From a bacterium (GTDB lineage: Bacteria > Myxococcota_A > Bradymonadia > REDH01): 32,887 bases of DNA. The DNA lies in NCBI GenBank assembly GCA_030427825.1, contig JAUICO010000053.1, positions 1-32,887 on the forward strand, in the 5' to 3' direction. This document shows, in pieces, positions 16,114-27,134 of the stretch (positions within the stretch are counted from its first letter, which is position 1; each line of letters starts with the position of its first letter). A program made the translations under genes and the position numbers. The notes below the pieces were generated by a model. That model made no database searches. It worked only from the letters and a program-made list of their open reading frames with translations, and was not told the origin of the DNA.

Positions 16114-17232
16114 TCAGAGCGCGAAACGACTCTTGCGGGTGGCCACTTCGTCGAGGGTTGTCAGCAGCGCTGCGCCCTGTCCGGCGAGGCGTTCGACATT
16201 CCCAACAATCTCCCGCGCGCGGGCCTGATAGCGGGAGAGCGCTGTCTCGGTGGTGACCTGCTCAGCGAACTGCTCGCGGCTGACTGCGATCAGCTCGTAG
16301 AATCGCACGTCGATCGCCTGGCCGGCAGCGTTGGTAACGCTGTAGACCTGCTGGGCGCTGTCGCCCTCTCCGCGGGTCTCAATCGTCAGATTGTCGTAGG
16401 TGACCTTGAAGCCGCGCGGCGGCATGTACGGGGACTCTGTGGGGTTTTCGTTGTAGGCTTCGTAGGCGCGTGCCTGTGCCGTAGAATCGAACACGATGCC
16501 GAAGTTTCGGTTGTCTTCGGCGCCGGAGATTTCGCTACGAATCGTCGCGGCGTCATTGCGCGTAGACTCCATGTGTCGCTCGACAAGCCCCTCGAGAACC
16601 TTCGAGTTCGTTGAGAAGGCCAGCAGGCTGGCTCCGATGTTCTCGTGCCAGGACATCAGCACCCGAGCGCTGCTCAGCACCGCGGGCTCCAGCACCGGTC
16701 GGTTCTCCGCGAACGCGGCGGCGAGCGCTTCATCGAACTCGCCGGTGAAGCTCTCAAGGCTGATCGAGCTCAGCGTGCCGTTGAGCGCGTTGAGTCCCGT
16801 CACGGATTGCTCGACGGTGCTCATCAGGCCTTTGGCTTCTTCAATCTGCTGATTGTAGAGCTTATTCTTCGAGCGCGTGGACGACGCGACCGAGCCGAGC
16901 AGAAGCCCGACGATCAGGCACGCGGCCACAGCGACGATGACGCCGAGGTTGCTGCCCTTCGGCGCGCTCAGGCTGGGATCGACTGCGTTGACATCGAAGT
17001 CGGGCTTGGGCGCGGCCACTTCGACCGGATGCTCTTCTTCGACAGCGTTTGCGTAGTCTTCAACGTGGTGATGCGCTGACGACGCTGCAGGCTCAACCTC
17101 TGCGTCTGCCGAGGCCTCAGCATCCTCACCGGACGGTTGACCGGCCGGCGCGGCGGGCTGCGCCGGCTCCTCCTTGATTCCAAGTTTTGCCCTCAGATCA
17201 CTGAGATTCGGACCACCTGACTGTGTTGCCAC
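16114..17232 (-). CDS. Single-pass membrane protein with conserved-looking N-terminal helix motif, function unknown
   Basis: About 372 residues from the GTG at 17232, which has GGGAGG five bases upstream; an ATG at 17250 would add six residues that overlap this ribosome site. The N-terminus reads MATQSGGPNLSDLRAKLGIK, a short amphipathic helix, followed by an Ala/Pro/Glu-rich cytosolic linker with a His-rich HHHVEDY stretch. One transmembrane helix (about residues 97-116, LGVIVAVAACLIVGLLLGSVA) leads to an extracytoplasmic domain of about 255 residues, predicted mainly helical early and mixed later. I do not recognise the family. It is divergently transcribed from the giant CARDB lipoprotein gene with a 207-base gap, so the two may be co-regulated. 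The linker-helix-domain layout suits a scaffold or signal-transducing membrane protein, which is inference. Confidence 0.75.
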   Translation of the reverse strand: MATQSGGPNLSDLRAKLGIKEEPAQPAAPAGQPSGEDAEASADAEVEPAASSAHHHVEDYANAVEEEHPVEVAAPKPDFDVNAVDPSLSAPKGSNLGVIVAVAACLIVGLLLGSVASSTRSKNKLYNQQIEEAKGLMSTVEQSVTGLNALNGTLSSISLESFTGEFDEALAAAFAENRPVLEPAVLSSARVLMSWHENIGASLLAFSTNSKVLEGLVERHMESTRNDAATIRSEISGAEDNRNFGIVFDSTAQARAYEAYNENPTESPYMPPRGFKVTYDNLTIETRGEGDSAQQVYSVTNAAGQAIDVRFYELIAVSREQFAEQVTTETALSRYQARAREIVGNVERLAGQGAALLTTLDEVATRKSRFAL

Positions 17233-17374
17233 ACCTGCCTCCCGTAACATTCAAACTATGAAGTCGCTCCTCAGAGCGCTGTCGCGTAAGCGACACGAGT
17301 ATTTCAGGGGCGCCGTAGCGGTCAAGCAGGCCGCGCGGTAGCAGTGCGTGCTCCGCCCTCTCCTGCGCGGCGCG

Positions 17375-17402
17375 TTGCGCGCCTTTGAGGCTGTGCTAGT
17401 CT
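17375..17402 (+). promoter_or_regulatory. Candidate sigma-70-type promoter for the 17440 operon
   Basis: TTGCGC (17375-17380) and TAGTCT (17397-17402) are separated by 16 bases, with TGTGC just before the -10 hexamer (a TG-extended-like form). This places the start of transcription about 30 bases upstream of the GTG at 17440. The match to consensus is moderate. The same CTGTGCTA stretch occurs before the 29294 gene. Confidence 0.35.
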
Positions 17403-17439
17403 GCGCCCACCCTACTTGTGAAAGGCCCCAGGACAGAAA

Positions 17440-20400
17440 GTGCACCGATATTCGATCGCCGTGGCCCTCGCCCTGGCGACTACACTGACAGGCTGCGAGT
17501 CCTGCGTGCCCGAGGGCGCAGACCCGAATCGCATCGACGTCGCTGTTGAAGCCGACCCGGTGCGCGGTTTTGCCCCGTTCACGGCCACGCTGTCGGCTGA
17601 GCTTATCGAGATCGCGGAAGACGTTGTCGCTGACGACGTCCGCTATGAGTGGTTCTTTGGCGACGGCACTACCGGCAACGGTCGGCAGGTCACGCATACC
17701 TGGGACCAGGCCGGAGAGTATGTCGTCTCGGTCGAAGCGATTGAGCTCGACAACGGAACGCCACGGTCCACGGCGTCGGCGACGCTCAGCATCGAGGCGC
17801 TTCCACCAGCAGACTTGAGCTTCACAGCGCCGATCATCAGCTCGCCCTCGAACACGATTCGCAGCGACGAGACCTTCCGCGTGACCACCGAGCTGCGAAA
17901 CGCCGCAGCACCTGCCGACATCCCCTTCGCGCTGGGCCTGTATGTCGCGCCTACGGCGGCAGTGCAGCCCGGCAGCGTGCTCAGCGTCGAAGAACTCAAC
18001 GCGCTGACAGGCTCGAACACCGTCTTTCAGATCTGGAGCGCGAATCTGAACTCCTTCGAGGGCGGCAGCGCGACCACGACCATCGACGAGCGCGAGCTGA
18101 GCATCCCCACCAGCGTACCCGGCGGCGAGTACGGGCTCTTCGCCTTTGCTGATACAGGCGGCGTGGTCGGCGAGTTTGACGAAGACAACAACATCGCGTG
18201 GGGCACGCGAACGATCGTTTTTCTGAACGCCACCATCGATGGCCCGGATCTGCTCTCACAGGGCTTCCGCGCGACGCCTTCCCGCACCAACGAGATCACC
18301 TCGGTGTCGCTCGACGGGTCCATCGTGAATGCCGGCACGCAGCCGGCCCTGCAGGTGAACTATGAAGTCTATCTGAGCATCGGCGACGCCAATCTCGACT
18401 CGGCGGACATCCGAATATCACGGGAGCTGCTGCAGACGGTGGTCCCGGGGCTGCCGGTGCCCCTGAGCGGCATCGAGCTGCTGGTGGATCCGCCGATCCG
18501 CACCATCGGCGACTACTTCGTGCTGCTGCTTCTCGATGCCGACGAGGACGTCACAGAAACCAATGAGGCGAACAACCTCTCGGTGGCCGGGCCCATCGTA
18601 GTTACGGACCAGCCAATCCCCGACGTCGACATCGTCGTCGACTCCTTCGAGCTCCGACCTGGCACCACCTTTGCCGGCGGTTCGGTGCAGGTGCTCGCGG
18701 AAATCTCCAACATCGGAGTCGAATCCACCGAGCGCCAGTTCATCTGCCGCGCCTACATCTCAGAAGATGACCGCTTTGACGTCTCAGCCGATCTCCAGCT
18801 GGCGACCTTCAATATTGGAGTCATCGATGGTGGACAGTCCGCATCCATTGACGAGCTCGAGTCCATCCCCGGCTTCTTCCCCACCGGAGATTTTCACGTC
18901 TTTCTCTTCTGCGACGCGAGCCTTGCCATCATAGAAGCTGACGAAGACAACAACGTGCTCCGAGCGCCGGTGCTCCTTCGCATCGCTGAGGACGCTTCGG
19001 TGGACCTCAGCATCGCCGCTGCAACCGTCTCGCCATCGACGCTCACGAATGACACCTTCGCCAACGTCTCGATGCAGATCTGTAACGATGGCTCCAATGG
19101 AGCCACGCCGTCCCGAGCGCGGGCACGCATCAGCGTTGACGCAACCGTCGACGCGACGGACACAGTGCTCGCGGACTTTGATGTACCGGCGCTAGAGCCC
19201 GGTGAATGTGTCACGGTGCAGCGCGATGTCATCGTAAGCTGCGACACCTTCGTTTCGCAGTACACGGTGTTCTTCATCGCCGACTCCACCGGGGTGATCC
19301 CAGAGACAGACGAAACAAACAACACGGTCGCAGAGCTGAACTCTCTCTTCATCGAAGGCCTGATCTGCGACTGCGAAGCGGACATCTTTGAAGCAAACGA
19401 GAGCTCGCTGACGCCGAGCCCCATCGACCTGAACGCAGGGCCCTGGGATGACCTGACCCTCTGCCTCGATGAGAGCGCTGACTGGTATGTATTCGACCTG
19501 CTGCAGGGCGACACCGTGCAATCCGCGATCACCTTCGACGGCGCCCGGGGAAACCTCGACCTGACGCTCTACGCCCCGGACCGTGTCACGATCCTCGACC
19601 GAAGCGTGAGCGAGGGCGACCGGGAAGAGGTGGTGTACTTCGCGGTACCGGAAAACGGCTCGTATGTGCTTGAAGTCGCCGGTCGCGCAGACGCCGACCG
19701 CAACGTCTATGACCTCTCGTTCTCGGTCACACCGCCGGACAGCGGAATCGACCTGATCGCAGTCAACGTCGATGCCGACGGGAGCGAACACGTGCTCGGC
19801 GACATCATTCCGCTAACCGCAGACATCGTGAACCTTGGGGACACCCCCGCCGGCACGTCGCTCGCGCGTCTGTACCTATCCGACAATATCGACATCAACC
19901 CGGCCTTTGACACCGCACTCGGCGAAGTGACGGTCCCGGCGATCGCTCCGTCGAGCCGCGTGACCATCGAGCGCACGGTGCAGGTTCCCGCCACTACCCA
20001 GGCGGGGACCTGGTACATCGGAGTCATCGTTGACGCGACCTCGGTGGTCTCCGAGATCAGCGAAACAAACAACGTCGGCCTCTCCGGTGCCTTCGAGGTT
20101 ACTACGGAGTGCTTCGACGGCCTCGAACCAAACAACAGTATCGAGGCACCACGACTTCTTGAGTTCTTCGTGGCGCCACCCGTGCTCTACGACGACCTCC
20201 TCGTGTGCACCGGCAACCGCGACTACTACGAGGTCTGCGCAGAAGACGGGGACTTCCTCGGCTTTGAGGTGGGCTTCGACACCTCCGACGGGGACATCGA
20301 CATCAAGCTCTACGACGATGCGCTCGCCGAAGTCTCTCGCAGCGAAGGCGTCTCGGGGGTTGAGCGCATCTTCGTCGACTACGTCGCCGGCGACCGATGC

Positions 20401-21573
20401 TACATTCTTGAGGTGTACATTGCCGGGAACAACCGACAGGCGCCCTACTCTCTAACAGTAGAGCAGGGGCGCGCGCCGGACGAGCTGCAGTGCCCGAACG
20501 GAGCGGAGCCTGACGATTCCTTCGGCGCCGCCGCCCTTCTCCGCGACTGGCTCGACGCCGACCTGGCGGTGTGCCCGGACGGCGACGAAGACTTCTTCGC
20601 ACTCTCCCTCACGTCGGGAAGTAACATCACGGTCAACCTCGTCCCAGCAGGTGACGCACTGACCGTGCCCCGGGACCTGCGCATTACGGTGTATGGCCCG
20701 GCACGCAACTTCATAGCCAATACGGTCACCGCCACCGAGGTGCTCAACCTCGACGGCTCCCGTATTGCGGTTAGCGGAACCTACTACTTCCGTGTCCGCT
20801 CGAACGGCGACGGCCCGCGACGGCAGGAGTACCGCATCGCTATCGACGGCATCACCGGGGTGGACCTCAGGCCGACAAACTTCAACGTTGAGCCCACCAG
20901 CGCGACCCCCGGGCAGGACGTGCGTTTCACGTTTGACCTGTCAAACACACGAACCGAGACGGCACCCCAGAGCCGCTACGAGGTGTCACTATCGACAGAC
21001 CCGGTACCCTCGGCGGACGACATCATCGTGCGCAGCGAGCTCGCCCCTCCCCTTGAAGGGCTGAGTGAACGCGCTGAGGGCCGTAAGTTCACCGTGCCTG
21101 CGCTGCCTGCTGACGGCGGATTGTACTACGTCATCCTACGCATCGATCCCGACAACGATATCAGCGAATTTGTCGAAACAAACAATGTCGCAATCGCCAC
21201 CCTGAGTGTCATCTCGGCGTGCGACGGCGACACGGCCGAACCAAACAACACCCACCTTGATGCGCGACCTCTCGAAGACCATGCCGACACAACGCTGACC
21301 CTGTGCACCGGCGACAACGACTGGTTCGACGTCGTCGGGACCGCGGGCTCCTCGGTCGACGTCGCCGCCACATTCTCGCACGCTGACGGAGACATTGACC
21401 TGCGCGCTTACGACAGCGCGCTGAACCTGATCGAGGTCAGCGACACAAACACGGACGACGAACGGCTCAACTTCGGGATGCCGAGCGACGGCAGAGCGTT
21501 CATCCTGGTGACATCCATCGATAGCGCCATAAGTGCCGAGTACACCCTGTCGCTTGTGAGCGCCGTCGATTGA
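17440..21573 (+). CDS. Giant lipoprotein with PKD, six CARDB and four PPC domains
   Basis: 1377 residues. GTG start with AGGA six bases upstream. The lipobox is LTG-Cys19. A PKD domain (about 30-122) shows YEWFFGDGTTGNG...HTWDQAGEYVVSV. Six CARDB-type beta-sandwich domains follow at about 124-264, 268-387, 396-512, 521-637, 768-887 and 1141-1259. Each ends in the diagnostic D-x-x-x-x-(I/V)-x-E-x-x-E-x-NN turn, for example VVGEFDEDNN, VTETNEANN and VIPETDETNN. Four bacterial pre-peptidase C-terminal (PPC) domains, with EPNN-like starts and DxDIDLxxYD cores, lie near 641-764, 891-1007, 1017-1137 and 1261-1377. No catalytic domain is visible. CARDB domains are known adhesion modules, so a surface adhesin or scaffold is likely. 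It leads a four-gene coupled operon ending in purB. Confidence 0.9.
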   Translation: MHRYSIAVALALATTLTGCESCVPEGADPNRIDVAVEADPVRGFAPFTATLSAELIEIAEDVVADDVRYEWFFGDGTTGNGRQVTHTWDQAGEYVVSVEAIELDNGTPRSTASATLSIEALPPADLSFTAPIISSPSNTIRSDETFRVTTELRNAAAPADIPFALGLYVAPTAAVQPGSVLSVEELNALTGSNTVFQIWSANLNSFEGGSATTTIDERELSIPTSVPGGEYGLFAFADTGGVVGEFDEDNNIAWGTRTIVFLNATIDGPDLLSQGFRATPSRTNEITSVSLDGSIVNAGTQPALQVNYEVYLSIGDANLDSADIRISRELLQTVVPGLPVPLSGIELLVDPPIRTIGDYFVLLLLDADEDVTETNEANNLSVAGPIVVTDQPIPDVDIVVDSFELRPGTTFAGGSVQVLAEISNIGVESTERQFICRAYISEDDRFDVSADLQLATFNIGVIDGGQSASIDELESIPGFFPTGDFHVFLFCDASLAIIEADEDNNVLRAPVLLRIAEDASVDLSIAAATVSPSTLTNDTFANVSMQICNDGSNGATPSRARARISVDATVDATDTVLADFDVPALEPGECVTVQRDVIVSCDTFVSQYTVFFIADSTGVIPETDETNNTVAELNSLFIEGLICDCEADIFEANESSLTPSPIDLNAGPWDDLTLCLDESADWYVFDLLQGDTVQSAITFDGARGNLDLTLYAPDRVTILDRSVSEGDREEVVYFAVPENGSYVLEVAGRADADRNVYDLSFSVTPPDSGIDLIAVNVDADGSEHVLGDIIPLTADIVNLGDTPAGTSLARLYLSDNIDINPAFDTALGEVTVPAIAPSSRVTIERTVQVPATTQAGTWYIGVIVDATSVVSEISETNNVGLSGAFEVTTECFDGLEPNNSIEAPRLLEFFVAPPVLYDDLLVCTGNRDYYEVCAEDGDFLGFEVGFDTSDGDIDIKLYDDALAEVSRSEGVSGVERIFVDYVAGDRCYILEVYIAGNNRQAPYSLTVEQGRAPDELQCPNGAEPDDSFGAAALLRDWLDADLAVCPDGDEDFFALSLTSGSNITVNLVPAGDALTVPRDLRITVYGPARNFIANTVTATEVLNLDGSRIAVSGTYYFRVRSNGDGPRRQEYRIAIDGITGVDLRPTNFNVEPTSATPGQDVRFTFDLSNTRTETAPQSRYEVSLSTDPVPSADDIIVRSELAPPLEGLSERAEGRKFTVPALPADGGLYYVILRIDPDNDISEFVETNNVAIATLSVISACDGDTAEPNNTHLDARPLEDHADTTLTLCTGDNDWFDVVGTAGSSVDVAATFSHADGDIDLRAYDSALNLIEVSDTNTDDERLNFGMPSDGRAFILVTSIDSAISAEYTLSLVSAVD

Positions 21574-23389
21574 CCGCGCTGCACGAACATATCGCCGCGC
21601 TTGTCGCGGCGGAGACCGCGAGCTTTTGTGGCGAAGACGCGCCGGCGCTGGTGGGGCGCCACACGGAGTACGCCGATTGCAACGCTGAAGGCCATGACCT
21701 TGTGTGCCGCGCAGACGGTGCCGCGTACACAGCACGAGTCGCCGCGACAGGCGGCCAGTTTCAGCTGAGCCGCGAGGCGGGTGAGTTTGTGATCTTCAGC
21801 GAACAGGGGAGCGTGGCCGGATTCGCGCTGACACCCTTCAATACGGTGGCCGGGGGGCTTGCTATACTCTGCGCATCCAACGTCGCGACCCGCTACGCTG
21901 TGGCTGTCGCTGCCGGAGCCGGCGCCGGGATCTCCTTCGCCGCGTCACCGAACAGGCAGAGATCAGACGCGGACGAATCGACCGCGCAGGACGGCGACGA
22001 CGATCGCAGCGGCGAGCCGGCCGGGGCGCAGGTACCCTCGCTCTGGACCGAAGCCGCCCAATGGCTCGACGCCGCCGGACGTGCCCCGCGCACCACCGCG
22101 GTCGTACTCGCGGTGCGGTGCACACAGCTGGACGCGAAGCTTGCCTCCGTCGCCGCCCTCGTTGCCCGACACGTTCCTCTGATCATCGTAACCTCCCCCT
22201 CTGCGGTCAGCGATCCCTACGCCGGGGCCTGGGCATCCAAACACGGGGCGCTGGTGGCGAAATCGCTCGACTCTGCGGTCCGCCTCGGCGCCGCGCTCTC
22301 GTGCATCGATGCGCCCACAGGCGACGCGTTCTGCTTTGTCACGCCGACCGAAGAGCTGGCAGCCGTGTGGCAGGACTGCCTGCGCCCACCGCGGCGCGCA
22401 GACGTGATCGTCGCGTCTGCTGAGGCCGAGGACGGGCTCGTTGATGGGCTTACCCGTGCCGCGCAGCGTGGCGCTGATGTGCTTGTTGTGGCTGCGCCCG
22501 AGCTGGCGATGAGCGAGCAGTCCCGTGTGGTCGCTGAGGTGTCAGCGTGGCGCCGAAAGAACTCGTCACAGGTACTGATCGTTGTCCCGATCGGAAGTGA
22601 TCGATGGTCTGCACGCCTGCGGAGGCAGGCCCAGCCCTGGCGTGCACTTGTCACCACAGATCTGGCGGCAGCGCGAAGAGCGTGCCGTGCGGCGCACACC
22701 TGGGAAGAGCGCAGCACGCCGAAACGTGCGAGCGCCGCTCGACGTCCCAGCGATCCTCCGCGACTTCGCGCGGCACTGAGATCGCTCCGAACACTGACCG
22801 GAGCGCCGCAGAGCGCAGACAGCTACTTCGCACGCTGCAACGCGGAGTTCGAAGTCATCTCTGCGCTTGGGTTGAGTGCCCGTCGTGGGCGCCAGATCGC
22901 GTACCTTGAAGATGCGCAGCTCGCCGCCTCACACATCGGCTTTCCCCTGCAGATCATCTCAGCCGATCGTCAGGTTGTCGTCGATGTCGCCATGCCGGAC
23001 ATGTTGCCGACGACCATACGCTCTCTCGCGCAGCATGCTCCGGTGCAGCACGGATTCACGGTGTGCGAACATGTCGACGCTCTGGCGACCTGCTCCGTTC
23101 GCGTCAGCGAGCACTCGGCGATCGGACCGGTGGCCACAGTGACCGGCAGCCGTGCGGTGCAGCTCTGCATCCCTCTGATCGGCGACATGCAACAACAGCC
23201 CCTGCTGGAAGAAGCGGAGACCGGTCTCCCCGCTGAGCAGCTGGCCTTCTGCTGCGACGCGCTTGCGTCCGCGCTCGCGAAGGGAAAGACGGAGTGTATC
23301 GAAGCCACCGTTCTGCGCTCAAGACTCAACGAGTGCATCATCGACGCACTGAAGATTGGCTTCAGCGACAGCGAGCACGAGGGCACCCC

Positions 23390-23393
<4 letters not shown>
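21570..23393 (+). CDS. Degenerate homologue of NDP-forming acyl-CoA synthetases
   Basis: 607 residues, TTG start overlapping the previous stop codon (TTGA). The order of segments resembles acetate-CoA ligase (ADP-forming) proteins. GGLAILCASNVATRYAVAVA (about 95-115) matches the GRIAxVSQSGALG strand. VVLAVRCTQLDAKLASVAAL to SKHGALVAKS (about 180-230) matches the succinyl-CoA-ligase-like region. A second Rossmann-like part follows (ADVLVVAAPELAMSEQ...VLIVVPIGSD). The C-terminal third resembles ATP-grasp_5 (LAASHIGFPLQI, SAIGPVATVTGSRAVQLCIPLIGDM). The usual SHTGA phospho-histidine site reads Ser223-Lys224-His225-Gly-Ala, so His is displaced by one. The glycine-rich NAGGPG loop and the KSDVGGV motif are absent, and a low-complexity acidic insert follows the first domain. 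It may be a pseudoenzyme or sensor. The family match is from remembered motifs only. Confidence 0.6.
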
Positions 23394-25668
<2,275 letters not shown>

Positions 25669-25669
25669 A

Positions 25670-25715
25670 GTCGGCGCCGCGGCGCGCGCAGGCCGGCGCC
25701 GCAGCGCGGGCCGAC
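25670..25715 (+). terminator. GC-rich stem region after purB
   Basis: Two copies of the self-complementary octamer CGGCGCCG (25672-25679 and 25694-25701) can pair across 14 bases. Outer arms GTCGGC (25670-25675) and GCCGAC (25710-25715) offer an alternative fold. A near-perfect 14-base direct repeat (25673-25686 and 25695-25708, one mismatch) underlies it. It begins two bases after the purB stop codon and lacks a T-tract. Confidence 0.4.
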
Positions 25716-25722
25716 TGGCGCC

Positions 25723-25754
25723 ACAACGCGACAACGCGACAACGCGACAACGCG
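25723..25754. repeat. Four perfect tandem copies of an 8-base unit
   Basis: ACAACGCG is repeated four times without error, and a partial fifth copy (ACG) follows. It fills the convergent gap between purB and the leftward lipoprotein gene, ending four bases before the latter's stop codon. The unit length is not a multiple of three and the repeat is non-coding. Copy number could vary between strains. Confidence 0.9.
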
Positions 25755-25758
25755 ACGA

Positions 25759-26934
25759 TTACGAGTCTTCCGACGCAAACACTGCGACTTCGCCGACGAA
25801 GTTGAATGATGCGTCGTCGTTGGTCAGCGAGAATCGGATTTCTTCGACCGCCCGGTCGGCCTCAAACACACCATACACGGTGTCGAAGTCGTTCGTGGTC
25901 CGGTCGATGGTCCCAATGGAAACGAACTCTGTTTCGCCCGGGCCGCGGACCTCTGCTTCGACAGCAGCGCCCTCGAAGTTGAGGATGCCTGCGTTGAAGA
26001 TGACAATCTTCGAGACCTCGGCTTCTTCGCGCAGCGTGATCGTGAAACACTTGCGCCCGGTGGCCGATGCGGACTGGAAGAACTCCACGTTTTCAACGCC
26101 GACGACCTCTCCGTCGTTCAGATCGAAGAGATTCTGTCCCTCGCAGTCCACCGCTGAGATGTTGTTGTTGTCCGTCTGTGTGTACTCGATCGGTGCCTGG
26201 GGCGGATCGTACGTCAGCGTCTGAAGCGCCGTGCGATAGCGAAATCCCGAGCTGATGGCGACAAACTGGTACTCAGCGCTCGTGGCGTCGGGGTCCAGCA
26301 CTTCTGTCGGCAGCGAGGCCGCATTTCCGGTCGACGGCGAAAACCATCGATCGCGAATGGCGATGTTGTACGCGCCGCCGCTGGGCGCCGTAGGCGCGTC
26401 ATCCCAGACGAAGTCTACGCTGCCGGCATCCGACGTCGCGCTGCCGCCGCTCCAGAACTGCATATCACCGACATCCTCGACGAGATCAACGTTGGAAAAC
26501 AGGAAGCTGTCCGAAGCGACGGCCGACTGCCCGTCACCGCGCTGCGTAGAGACGGCGAAGTACGCCGCGGCCGAACCGCCGACGTTGTTTGCGTCGGCAC
26601 CGGTCAATGTGAAGGAGTAGCTGCCGTCGGTGGCAGTGGTCGTCGTACGAAAGGGATCACTGTCATCCGCGTCGAGAACGGCGGCGAGGACAGCGTCCAG
26701 CTCAAAGACCGGAATGGCGGACTTCCAAAGCTTCACCTCTGCGCCGGCGAGGGGTGCTCCGCTGTCGTCGAGAACGCGGCCTGAGATCGTCACTTCGGCG
26801 TCATCTGACACCGCGGGCTCACAGGCCACTGCCATCGCGAGAAGGGCCGCCGATGCCAATAGCAGGCCCGCGAGCCGCAAGCTTCGATGCGGGCTCGACG
26901 CGCGGTTTCCGGAATTCGCTGTTGAAGTACTCAC
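25759..26934 (-). CDS. Lipoprotein with carboxypeptidase-regulatory-like domain, function unknown
   Basis: 391 residues. GTG start with AGGAG five bases upstream. The signal ends AVA-Cys38, a good lipobox. Residues about 47-115 form a carboxypeptidase-regulatory-like beta-sandwich (VTISGRVLDDSGAPLAGAEVKLWK, then TTATDGSYSFTLTG), often found in surface proteins. A middle part (about 130-250) contains aromatic-rich strands. The C-terminal 140 residues (from about Cys265 to the end) have a jelly-roll pattern, with KCFTITLREEAEVSKIVIFN and EEIRFSLTNDDASFNFVGEVAVF. These resemble F5/8-type (discoidin-like) carbohydrate-binding modules, but this is a weak match by eye. No enzymatic motif is seen. 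It is divergent from the M28 peptidase gene and converges on purB. Confidence 0.75.
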   Translation of the reverse strand: MSTSTANSGNRASSPHRSLRLAGLLLASAALLAMAVACEPAVSDDAEVTISGRVLDDSGAPLAGAEVKLWKSAIPVFELDAVLAAVLDADDSDPFRTTTTATDGSYSFTLTGADANNVGGSAAAYFAVSTQRGDGQSAVASDSFLFSNVDLVEDVGDMQFWSGGSATSDAGSVDFVWDDAPTAPSGGAYNIAIRDRWFSPSTGNAASLPTEVLDPDATSAEYQFVAISSGFRYRTALQTLTYDPPQAPIEYTQTDNNNISAVDCEGQNLFDLNDGEVVGVENVEFFQSASATGRKCFTITLREEAEVSKIVIFNAGILNFEGAAVEAEVRGPGETEFVSIGTIDRTTNDFDTVYGVFEADRAVEEIRFSLTNDDASFNFVGEVAVFASEDS

Positions 26935-26958
26935 TGCTTCTCCTGGGGTGCGGGTACA

Positions 26959-26981
26959 GGTCCACGGTCACTTCGTGGACC
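26959..26981. promoter_or_regulatory. Inverted repeat in the gap between divergent lipoprotein and peptidase genes
   Basis: Perfect arms GGTCCAC (26959-26965) and GTGGACC (26975-26981) flank nine bases. It lies 25 bases upstream of the lipoprotein GTG and about 150 bases upstream of the peptidase start. Such spacing would suit an operator or a leader hairpin. No regulator gene is adjacent. Confidence 0.35.
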
Positions 26982-27134
26982 CCGGCAGCGCCGTAGCGCC
27001 GCCACCAATGTAGGCCCCAAAGCGGGCCGGGCAACGCCTCTCTGAGCGCCATGCCTCGCTTCGACGCCGCCTGTACGCAGGTATTCAGAAGGTGTACTCC
27101 GCGATGTGCCGATTCACACGGAATACAGGTGCAT

